Source: Bacteroidia bacterium
GTDB lineage: Bacteria; Bacteroidota; Bacteroidia; NS11-12g; UBA955
NCBI GenBank assembly: GCA_014376345.1
Contig: JACMRS010000047.1
Coordinates: 1 to 6,754, forward strand
Reading direction: 5' to 3'
DNA: 6,754 bases
Shown here piece after piece: positions 1 to 4,254 of the stretch (the first letter of the stretch is position 1; the number at the start of each line of letters is the position of its first letter). Below the pieces are notes generated by a model that did not search any database, was not told the DNA's origin, and saw only the letters and a program-made list of their open reading frames with translations. The position numbers and the translations under genes are program-made.

Positions 1-20
1 ATATTGATAATCAAGTAGTT

Positions 21-365
21 ATGAAAGAAAATAAATTTGTTTTTGATGAAAAATCTTGCCCGGTAACTGCAACAATGCAGGTTTTAGGTGGAAAATGGAA
101 AGCAATTTTAATTAATGCTATCTATCATACCTCTCCTGCAAGGTTTGGAGAATTGAAGCGAAGTGTAATTGGAATTACTCAGTCAATGCTTACTCAGCAG
201 TTGAGAGAATTAGAAAATGATGGGGTAATAAGCAGGAAAATTTATGCTGAAATCCCACCACGGGTTGAATACACATTAACCGAGTTTGGGCTTACGTTGT
301 CGCCAATAATGCTATCTATGGCTAAGTGGGGGGAAGAATACAGAATGAAAAAGCAAAAGGTTTAA
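21..365 (+). CDS. HxlR-family winged-helix transcriptional regulator
   Basis: A 114-residue DNA-binding regulator of the HxlR (MarR-like) family, which usually acts as a dimer and often responds to redox or electrophile stress. Seen: an N-terminal SCPVTATMQVLGGKWK block (residues 12-27) with the family's conserved Cys at residue 13, a helix-turn-helix around residues 41-72 (RFGELKRSV, then ITQSMLTQQLRELENDGVI), and a wing with the PPRVEYTLT signature (79-87). The length is normal for the family and the protein ends in a basic tail. The ATG at 21 sits just before the family's usual N-terminus. Only 20 bases lie upstream, so its promoter and any divergent neighbour are mostly outside the window. 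A Cys-based sensing role is inferred from family members such as HypR and YodB; the target genes are unknown. The next gene, hsp20, is 197 bp downstream and need not be its target. Confidence 0.93.
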   Translation: MKENKFVFDEKSCPVTATMQVLGGKWKAILINAIYHTSPARFGELKRSVIGITQSMLTQQLRELENDGVISRKIYAEIPPRVEYTLTEFGLTLSPIMLSMAKWGEEYRMKKQKV

Positions 366-399
366 TCGTTTCTAACTATTTAAATTAACTACAAACGAT
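365..399. repeat. 7-bp inverted repeat after the HxlR stop
   Basis: ATCGTTT (365-371) and AAACGAT (393-399) are perfect inverted arms separated by 21 bases; the left arm starts on the last base of the HxlR stop codon. There is no T-tract after it, so it is a poor intrinsic terminator. It could be a weak 3' structure or a binding site; the sequence does not decide. Confidence 0.3.
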
Positions 400-457
400 G
401 GATTTGACATTTTATAAATTTTAAAATTCTTAAAAATGGACAATGTGTCATATTATT

Positions 458-470
458 TGAAATTATTTCA
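458..470. promoter_or_regulatory. 13-bp palindrome upstream of hsp20
   Basis: TGAAAT-T-ATTTCA is a perfect palindrome around one central base, about 95 bp before the hsp20 ATG. It directly abuts a second, larger interrupted palindrome. Its position in the only regulatory space available to hsp20 makes an operator role plausible, but no regulator is identified. Confidence 0.35.
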
Positions 471-500
471 CAATTAAATGCCATATTGGCTCTTAATTGT
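470..500. promoter_or_regulatory. 31-bp interrupted palindrome upstream of hsp20
   Basis: ACAATTAA (470-477) and TTAATTGT (493-500) are perfect outer arms. Inside them GCCA-TAT-TGGC (480-490) forms a second perfect inverted repeat on the same axis, with a two-base mismatch on each side between the arms. The symmetry of the whole 31 bp around position 485 suggests a dimeric protein site or a small hairpin in the hsp20 leader. There is no T-tract after it, so it is not an obvious terminator for the regulator upstream. Confidence 0.4.
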
Positions 501-562
501 TATTGGATCATTTTTTGAAAAAAGGGTGTCAAACGATAAACAATTATATAAATATAAAAATC

Positions 563-991
563 ATGGTACTTTTAAAATCAAAACCACAGACTTATTTTAA
601 CGACGTATTTATTCCATCACAATTTCATGGAATGCTAAATGAAATTCTTTCACCTAAAACTGATAAGAAAGAATTTTCACCTAAAGCCGAACTGATCGAA
701 AAAGAAAAACATTTCGAGATCAATATGGCTTTACCGGGAATGAAAAAAGAAGATGTTAAAATCAGCATCGAAAACGACCGCCTGATTGTTTCGGGTGAAA
801 AGAAATCATTTGAATCTGTAGAAGGCGAAAAAGTTCATTTCAGTGAATTGAATTATGGCGCTTTCAACAGACAGTTTAACCTTGGAAAGGTAAACAGAAC
901 CGGAATAGAAGCTACTTTTAATGATGGCATCTTAACCGTTTCCTTACCTAAATCTGAGGAAGCTCAATCTCTTAATATTGAAATTCAGTAA
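563..991 (+). CDS. Hsp20/alpha-crystallin family small heat-shock protein
   Basis: A 142-residue ATP-independent cytoplasmic chaperone that holds unfolding proteins as part of large oligomers. Seen: a short N-terminal arm (1-37), an alpha-crystallin domain (about 38-132) with LPGMKKEDVKI (57-67), NDRLIVSGEK (71-80), GAFNRQFNL (99-107) and the hallmark ATFNDGILTVSLPK (117-130), and a C-terminal IEI (139-141) matching the I-x-I motif that docks neighbouring subunits. The length is typical. The frame is open back to a TTG at 497, but I chose the ATG at 563: the extra 22 residues do not resemble the family and that TTG lies inside a palindromic upstream element. Monocistronic, ended by the terminator at 1012-1045. 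Heat or stress induction is expected from the family, but no known heat-shock operator is recognisable. Confidence 0.95.
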   Translation: MVLLKSKPQTYFNDVFIPSQFHGMLNEILSPKTDKKEFSPKAELIEKEKHFEINMALPGMKKEDVKISIENDRLIVSGEKKSFESVEGEKVHFSELNYGAFNRQFNLGKVNRTGIEATFNDGILTVSLPKSEEAQSLNIEIQ

Positions 992-1011
992 TTTGTTTTA
1001 ATTTGTTGAAG

Positions 1012-1045
1012 AAAGCCTTTGGATTAAAAACCAGAGGCTTTTTTT
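1012..1045 (+). terminator. Rho-independent terminator of hsp20
   Basis: AAAGCCTTTGG (1012-1022) pairs with CCAGAGGCTTT (1031-1041) in an 11-bp stem with one T-G wobble and an 8-base A-rich loop, followed by T-rich sequence (1039-1045, then ATTTT). It begins 20 bp after the hsp20 stop. On the minus strand the hairpin is followed only by CTTCAAC, so it would be a weaker terminator for the convergent SDR gene, which ends 8 bp further on. Confidence 0.9.
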
Positions 1046-1050
1046 ATTTT

Positions 1051-1065
1051 GATTATCGGATAATC
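1051..1065. repeat. 15-bp palindrome over the SDR stop codon
   Basis: GATTATC-G-GATAATC is perfectly palindromic and covers the last SDR codons (Ile-Ile-Arg) and the TAA. It could add a small hairpin to the 3' end of the SDR transcript just before the convergent terminator. No T-tract follows on either side in the right orientation. Confidence 0.3.
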
Positions 1066-1808
1066 ATTCCTGCCATTGGTTGCGCCACAGGCATAATTAT
1101 AAGGTCGTTGATGTTAACATGTGCAGGACGTGTTACAATCCAATTAATGGCATCTGCAATGTCATCTGCAACTAAGTTCTCAAATCCTTCATAAACTTTT
1201 TCTGCTCTCTCGCTATCACCTTCAAAACGCACAAGTGAAAACTCTGTTTCAACAGCACCTGGATTTACTGCTGAAACTTTAATCGGGTATTTTACAAGAT
1301 CGAGGCGCATGCTTCTGTTAAGCGCATCTACAGCGTGTTTGGTGCTGCAATAAACGTTTCCCATGCTGTAAATTTCTTTACCAGCAATGCTGCCGATATT
1401 AACAATATGACCGGTTTTGTTGGCTATCATTAAAGGTACAACATTACGGGTGACATAAAGCAAACCTTTAATATTAGTATCAATCATTGTGTCCCAATGG
1501 TCCATATTTCCACTTTCAATAGGTGCCAATCCCATTGCCAGTCCGGCATTGTTTACTAAAATATCAATTTTTTTCCATTCATCCGGAATAGATTCAATTG
1601 CAGTTTTAACAGCATCTCTTTCTCTGACATCAAAAGGCAAAAGCAATACTTCAGAACCATAATTTTTTTCAAGATCAGATTTAAGAACTTCTAGTCTTTC
1701 CAGTCTTCTGGCATTTAAAATTAGCTTGTAATTATTTTTAGCAAATAACCTTGCGCATGCTTCGCCAATGCCCGAGCTTGCTCCTGTAATAAATATGATC
1801 TTTTCCAT
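1053..1808 (-). CDS. SDR-family NADP-dependent oxidoreductase, YdfG-like
   Basis: A 251-residue classical short-chain dehydrogenase/reductase, a cytoplasmic Rossmann-fold enzyme. Seen: cofactor motif TGASSGIG (8-15), NNAG (86-89) and the catalytic tetrad Asn112, Ser140, Tyr153 and Lys157 (YCSTK). Arg34-Arg35 after the second strand suggest NADP(H) preference. Segments such as DEWKKIDILVNNAGLA, DTMIDTNIKGL and RPAHVNIN, together with the length, match the YdfG group (3-hydroxy acid / serine dehydrogenase and malonic semialdehyde reductase), so oxidation of a small 3-hydroxy acid is the best guess; the true substrate is unproven. All active-site residues are intact. The gene converges on hsp20 and has its own promoter-like sequence, separated from the gene behind it by a strong terminator, so it is a single-gene unit. 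Confidence 0.94.
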   Translation of the reverse strand: MEKIIFITGASSGIGEACARLFAKNNYKLILNARRLERLEVLKSDLEKNYGSEVLLLPFDVRERDAVKTAIESIPDEWKKIDILVNNAGLAMGLAPIESGNMDHWDTMIDTNIKGLLYVTRNVVPLMIANKTGHIVNIGSIAGKEIYSMGNVYCSTKHAVDALNRSMRLDLVKYPIKVSAVNPGAVETEFSLVRFEGDSERAEKVYEGFENLVADDIADAINWIVTRPAHVNINDLIIMPVAQPMAGMIIR

Positions 1809-1817
1809 AAACTTTGC

Positions 1818-1851
1818 GCGAAGTTAATATTCATTAATGAATGCAGGGCAA
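1818..1851 (-). promoter_or_regulatory. Putative SDR promoter with palindromic spacer
   Basis: On the minus strand, TAACTTCG (1826-1819) matches the Bacteroidota -7 element TAnnTTTG at all but one base, with a TTG -33-like triplet at 1851-1849 and a 22-bp spacer. The G of the -7 element is 11 bases before the SDR ATG, giving a very short leader. The perfect 14-bp palindrome ATTCATTAATGAAT (1829-1842) fills most of the spacer, where a bound regulator would occlude RNA polymerase. Confidence 0.5.
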
Positions 1852-1860
1852 TCGGCAAAT

Positions 1861-1891
1861 AAAAAGCCGGCTAATGATTAGTTAGCCGGCT
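1861..1891 (-). terminator. Rho-independent terminator of the cysteine-rich gene
   Basis: AGCCGGCTAA (1865-1874) and TTAGCCGGCT (1882-1891) form a perfect GC-rich 10-bp stem with a 7-base loop. Read on the minus strand it is followed by TTTTT and then ATTT, a good T-tract; on the plus strand there is none. It lies about 70 bp after the stop of the cysteine-rich gene and upstream of the SDR promoter, so it ends transcription coming from the right. Confidence 0.9.
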
Positions 1892-1961
1892 AAATTAAAT
1901 TCGTTGGTTTGTTCAGTTATTGTAGTCTTAGACTTGGCCAAACTGAGTCAACGACTTGTGA

Positions 1962-2159
1962 TTATTTGCAGCAAGAACAACCGCAGTTGCAATCTTCGCC
2001 TGTGCAATTATCACCGCAGCTGCATTCTGTGCCGCAGCAGGTTTCGTTGCACACTTTAGTATCGCAACAGTTTGAATTTGTTTTAGTGCTTAAAGCGTAA
2101 GTTGTACCTGTAACAGCTATTAATAAAGCTGAAGCGGCAATGATCATTTTCTTTTTCAT
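1962..2159 (-). CDS. Small secreted cysteine-rich protein, metallothionein-like
   Basis: A 65-residue protein I do not recognise as a named family. Seen: a lysine start (MKKK), a hydrophobic stretch (residues 5-17) and a plausible signal peptidase I site around Tyr-Ala-Leu (21-23), so it is probably exported. The mature part then has 13 Cys in residues 31-64 (31, 32, 37, 41, 42, 46, 48, 52, 57, 59, 61, 63, 64), in CC and CxC arrangements with several Asp/Glu and almost no hydrophobic residues. That composition resembles metallothionein-type metal binding; copper or zinc binding is inference. No lipobox Cys follows the signal directly. It lies 113 bp downstream of another secreted Cys-rich gene on the same strand, and a strong terminator follows it. 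Alternative: a disulfide-rich envelope peptide without a metal role. Confidence 0.82.
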   Translation of the reverse strand: MKKKMIIAASALLIAVTGTTYALSTKTNSNCCDTKVCNETCCGTECSCGDNCTGEDCNCGCSCCK

Positions 2160-2170
2160 GATTGTGTTTT

Positions 2171-2190
2171 TTAAATGTTATTAAATGTAA
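2171..2190 (-). promoter_or_regulatory. Tandem 10-mers, possible promoter of the cysteine-rich gene
   Basis: TTAAATGTTA and TTAAATGTAA sit head to tail just before the cysteine-rich gene. On the minus strand they give TACATTTA (2189-2182) and TAACATTT, each close to the TAnnTTTG -7 consensus but lacking the final G. Either could be the promoter; no clear -33 element is visible. Confidence 0.3.
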
Positions 2191-2203
2191 AATAAATTTG
2201 AGG

Positions 2204-2219
2204 ACCCTTTAAAGGATCA
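2204..2219. promoter_or_regulatory. 16-bp near-perfect palindrome between the two Cys-rich genes
   Basis: GACCCTTTAAAGGATC is symmetrical at 7 of 8 base pairs. It lies about 45-60 bp before the start codon of the 65-residue cysteine-rich gene, just upstream of its likely promoter, so it is a candidate operator. It could also act as a short hairpin at the end of the upstream gene's transcript, though the T-tract is poor. Confidence 0.35.
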
Positions 2220-2272
2220 TAATAAAAGATGTTAAAGTTAAAGGCAGGTCCGATTAGGGAAATGCAGAAATC

Positions 2273-2650
2273 CTAAATGACGATAGTCCTGTTTTTAATA
2301 AACAGGGGGCATTTAGACTTGTCAGGCTGTGCCTTTAAAAGAAAATGTTGATTGATCTCACTTGTAAATACAATAACATTTAAATGTCTGTAATTAACAA
2401 AGTGAGCAGGTTGAGAAATGTTTTTTAATGTTGAGGGAGTTGGAGCAGGTTTGTGAGAAACAGTAAATTTATAATATGCTTTTTTTTCAGAACAGCATTT
2501 ACTTTCTTTTACTTTACAGCAACTTTTAACTTCTTTATTTCCAAATGAAATACCTGCGATATTATTTCCGCAAAAATGAAGATTTGCTGAGATACCTGTG
2601 GTGCAGGTAAAATAAAATATTGTTAATAATATGGCAGCAAACCGTTTCAT
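2273..2650 (-). CDS. Secreted HFC/CC-motif protein, resembles the HYC_CC_PP family
   Basis: A 125-residue probable exported protein. Seen: signal peptide (MKR, then hydrophobic 4-20, cleavage likely near Ser21-Ala22), then H25-F-C27, two Cys pairs (44-45 and 52-53) in a Lys-rich stretch, a proline-containing HKPAPTP (66-72) and a late Cys at 114. The order H-aromatic-C, CC, then prolines resembles the small Bacteroidota proteins annotated as HYC_CC_PP; I assign this from memory of the pattern. A metal-binding envelope role is suggested by the spaced His/Cys but not proven. The frame extends three codons further to a TTG at 2659, but that TTG is part of the promoter -7 element, so the ATG at 2650 is the start. 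It lies directly downstream of the helicase but has its own promoter. Confidence 0.82.
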   Translation of the reverse strand: MKRFAAILLTIFYFTCTTGISANLHFCGNNIAGISFGNKEVKSCCKVKESKCCSEKKAYYKFTVSHKPAPTPSTLKNISQPAHFVNYRHLNVIVFTSEINQHFLLKAQPDKSKCPLFIKNRTIVI

Positions 2651-2656
2651 TGAATA

Positions 2657-2664
2657 CAAATATA
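2657..2664 (-). promoter_or_regulatory. -7 promoter element of the HFC/CC gene
   Basis: On the minus strand TATATTTG is an exact TAnnTTTG match, with its G seven bases before the ATG at 2650. It lies 5 bp beyond the helicase stop codon, so the upstream promoter half overlaps the helicase 3' end; no clear TTTG -33 is visible there. The predicted leader is only a few bases long, and the position rules out the upstream TTG start. Confidence 0.6.
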
Positions 2665-2668
2665 CACT

Positions 2669-3871
2669 TTATTTTTTAAATGGCCTCCTGAAATTCTTTT
2701 TATCGCCCTCTCTTCTTGCCGAAGGATTATATGCAGGAACTGCGCCAAATTCTTCGGGTACAGGCAGTTTGTTTACAGCACTTCCTAAAAGCTTTTCAAT
2801 TACAGCAAATTTATACTGCTCGCTTTCAGAAATCAGTGTGTATGCAGTGCCGCTTGTTTCCGCTCTGGCAGTTCTGCCAATACGGTGTATGTAATCTTCA
2901 CCATCGTGGGGAACATCAAAGTTTATTACCAGATCTATGCCATCTATATCGATGCCTCTTGAAAGTATGTCTGTAGCAATAATGATTTTTGTTCTTTTAG
3001 CTTTAAAATCTGCCACAACTTTTTCTCTTTCACTTTGCTCAAGGTCTGAATGTATTTCTGCAACAGGCATTCTGGCTTTCAGCAATAACTGAGTGAGGGA
3101 TTTTACTTTTTGTTTGGTACCGCAAAAAACTACAATACTGGTAAACTGAACTTTTGATAATAAGTGTTTTACAAGAGGCGCTTTTTGTCCTTCATAAACA
3201 ACGAATGCATTTTGAGATATTTTTGCAGGCGGTTTAGAAATGGCAATATTTACTTCTTCAGGATCGTTTAAAATTTTACGCGCTAGATCCCTGATTTTTG
3301 GAGGCATGGTAGCAGAAAATAAAAGTGTTTGTCTTTTCTTTGGCATAAATGACATAATTTTCATAATGTCTTCATTGAAACCCATGTCAAGCATTCTGTC
3401 TGCTTCATCTAGAATTAAATATTCAAGATTATCGAGATTTACGTAGCCCATATTCAGGTGCGTAATCATTCGGCCGGGAGTACAAATTACCAGTTCAGTT
3501 CCTTTACTTAAAGCCTGCTTTTCAGTTGTAAAAGATGTGCCATCGCCACCACCATAAACAGCAATAGCACTGATTGGTGTAAAGTAAGACAGTCCTTCCA
3601 TATTCTGTTCAATTTGCACTGCAAGTTCACGGGTTGGCACTATTACAATTGCTTTTATTCCAGGCGTTTCCGGCTCTGTAAGCAGTCTGTTAATTACAGG
3701 TAGCAGAAAAGCGGCAGTTTTGCCTGTGCCTGTTTGCGCAGAGGCAATTATATCTTTACCCTGAAGTATAATCGGTATTACTTTTTCCTGAACCGGAGTT
3801 GCAGTGGTATAGTTAATGGCATCAATGCCGTCTAGAAGTCTCTGGTCGAAGCCAAATTCTGTAAAATTCAA
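2669..3871 (-). CDS. DEAD-box ATP-dependent RNA helicase, RhlE-like
   Basis: A 400-residue RNA helicase that unwinds short duplexes or remodels RNPs, typically in ribosome assembly, RNA decay or cold adaptation. All core motifs are visible: Q motif (Phe8 and ATPVQ 24-28), motif I AQTGTGKT (45-52), Ia PTRELA (79-84), TPGR (131-134), DEAD (155-158), SAT (186-188), motif V ATDILSRGID (299-308) and motif VI HRIGRTAR (329-336). The C-terminal tail is short and basic (RREGDKKNFRRPFKK). Length and motif spacing fit the RhlE group; the exact subfamily and RNA target are unproven. The start is unusual: no ATG or GTG precedes the Q motif, and an in-frame TAG lies at 3884-3886, so the TTG at 3869-3871 is the best start. 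It is transcribed divergently from the ABC exporter, and no intrinsic terminator is visible after it. Confidence 0.93.
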   Translation of the reverse strand: MNFTEFGFDQRLLDGIDAINYTTATPVQEKVIPIILQGKDIIASAQTGTGKTAAFLLPVINRLLTEPETPGIKAIVIVPTRELAVQIEQNMEGLSYFTPISAIAVYGGGDGTSFTTEKQALSKGTELVICTPGRMITHLNMGYVNLDNLEYLILDEADRMLDMGFNEDIMKIMSFMPKKRQTLLFSATMPPKIRDLARKILNDPEEVNIAISKPPAKISQNAFVVYEGQKAPLVKHLLSKVQFTSIVVFCGTKQKVKSLTQLLLKARMPVAEIHSDLEQSEREKVVADFKAKRTKIIIATDILSRGIDIDGIDLVINFDVPHDGEDYIHRIGRTARAETSGTAYTLISESEQYKFAVIEKLLGSAVNKLPVPEEFGAVPAYNPSARREGDKKNFRRPFKK

Positions 3872-3908
3872 ATTATTATTTTTCTAAAACCCGCAAGATA
3901 AGGAGGAA

Positions 3909-3943
3909 TTTTTGAATTTCTGATTTTTTGAATTTCTGATTTT
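3909..3943. repeat. 16-bp tandem duplication
   Basis: TTTTTGAATTTCTGAT occurs twice head to tail (3909-3924 and 3925-3940) with no mismatch, followed by three more T's of a third unit. It lies 38-72 bp upstream of the helicase start codon. The perfect identity points to a recent duplication by slippage; a regulatory role is possible but unsupported. Confidence 0.85.
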
Positions 3944-3972
3944 AAAGTTTTAGCTTATCCAAAAAACTACTA

Positions 3973-4146
3973 TGACTATCCTTCGACTTGTTTAGAAACC
4001 GCCCTTTAAAAAACGCGGGTGACTGTCCTTCGACAAAGCTCAGGAACCAAGCTTGTCGAAGTCCGCGTTTTTTCGCTAACGCTTTCTTTCCTGAATGCTT
4101 GCAATCAAAGTGTTCCCTGAGCTATGATGACAGTCTCAGTGACCGC
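3973..4146. repeat. Cluster of diverged CCTTCGAC repeats, two direct and one inverted
   Basis: TGACTATCCTTCGAC (3973-3987) recurs as TGACTGTCCTTCGAC (4020-4034), each followed 10-11 bases later by an AACC. A third, inverted and degenerate copy lies at 4111-4146: read on the minus strand it gives GCGG, then GACTGTC, then AGCTCAGGGAAC, matching GCGG, GACTGTC and AGCTCAGGAAC at 4015-4047. The CTTCGAC/AGCTCAGG vocabulary resembles dispersed intergenic repeats I have seen in other bacterial genomes. It is probably a mobile or formerly mobile non-coding repeat; no transposase is present. Confidence 0.6.
4008..4073. repeat. Long two-part hairpin with terminator-like ends
   Basis: The outer arms AAAAAACGCGG (4008-4018) and CCGCGTTTTTT (4063-4073) are perfectly complementary over 11 bp. 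Inside them CTTCGACAA (4028-4036) pairs with TTGTCGAAG (4053-4061), extended by GCT/AGC across one bulged A, with a 9-base loop. The single strands between the two helices are 9 and 1 bases. It ends in T6 on the plus strand and T6 on the minus strand, the shape of a bidirectional terminator, although no recognised gene ends toward it from either side. Confidence 0.7.
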
Positions 4147-4216
4147 ACACAATAATATTTAGATACCGCTTGAAGGAATGATTACAGATAGCTGATTAAT
4201 TGCATCGGGTAGAATA

Positions 4217-4246
4217 TTTATTCTGATTACCTAACACTATCTTTGC
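4217..4246 (+). promoter_or_regulatory. Promoter of the ABC exporter
   Basis: TATCTTTGC (4238-4246) is an exact match to the Bacteroidota -7 element TAnnTTTGC, with TTTA (4217-4220) as a near-consensus -33 element and a 17-bp spacer. The ATG begins 10 bases after the G of TTTG, so the mRNA leader should be only a few bases long with no room for a Shine-Dalgarno sequence. Confidence 0.7.
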
Positions 4247-4254
4247 ACCCTTAA

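Larger units (their letters stand above)
3872..4254. other. Gene-free divergent intergenic region
   Basis: About 380 bp between the divergent helicase and ABC exporter genes with no credible coding sequence. It holds the helicase leader, a 16-bp tandem duplication, a cluster of diverged repeats around a long hairpin, and the exporter promoter. A perfect TAAGGAGG (3899-3906) on the plus strand is followed only by a TTG and a stop two codons later, so it does not serve a gene. Confidence 0.7.

Noticed and set aside
411..440. TTGACA-like -35 promoter before hsp20
   Set aside because: No matching -10 at the right spacing, and this phylum's main sigma factor does not use the TTGACA/TATAAT pair; likely chance in AT-rich DNA.
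497..562. N-terminal extension of Hsp20 by 22 residues from a TTG
   Set aside because: The added residues do not look like the family's N-terminal arm, the TTG lies inside a palindromic upstream element, and a good ATG with normal protein length is available at 563.
1909..2100. Plus-strand open frame of 63 codons rich in Gln and Ser
   Set aside because: It is the antisense shadow of the cysteine-rich gene: Cys codons read as Gln/Ser-rich sequence on the other strand. It has no promoter or family resemblance.
2254..2276. Hairpin TTAGG...CCTAA at the end of the HFC/CC gene as a terminator
   Set aside because: Only a 5-bp stem with a 13-base loop and no T-tract on the minus strand.
2631..2976. 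Overlapping plus-strand open frames of 86-87 codons
   Set aside because: They lie opposite the well-supported helicase 3' end, overlap each other in different frames and have no recognisable domains.
3899..3919. Perfect Shine-Dalgarno-like TAAGGAGG followed by a TTG on the plus strand
   Set aside because: The frame stops after two codons (TTG AAT TTC TGA), so it cannot serve a gene; the phylum also rarely uses such sites.
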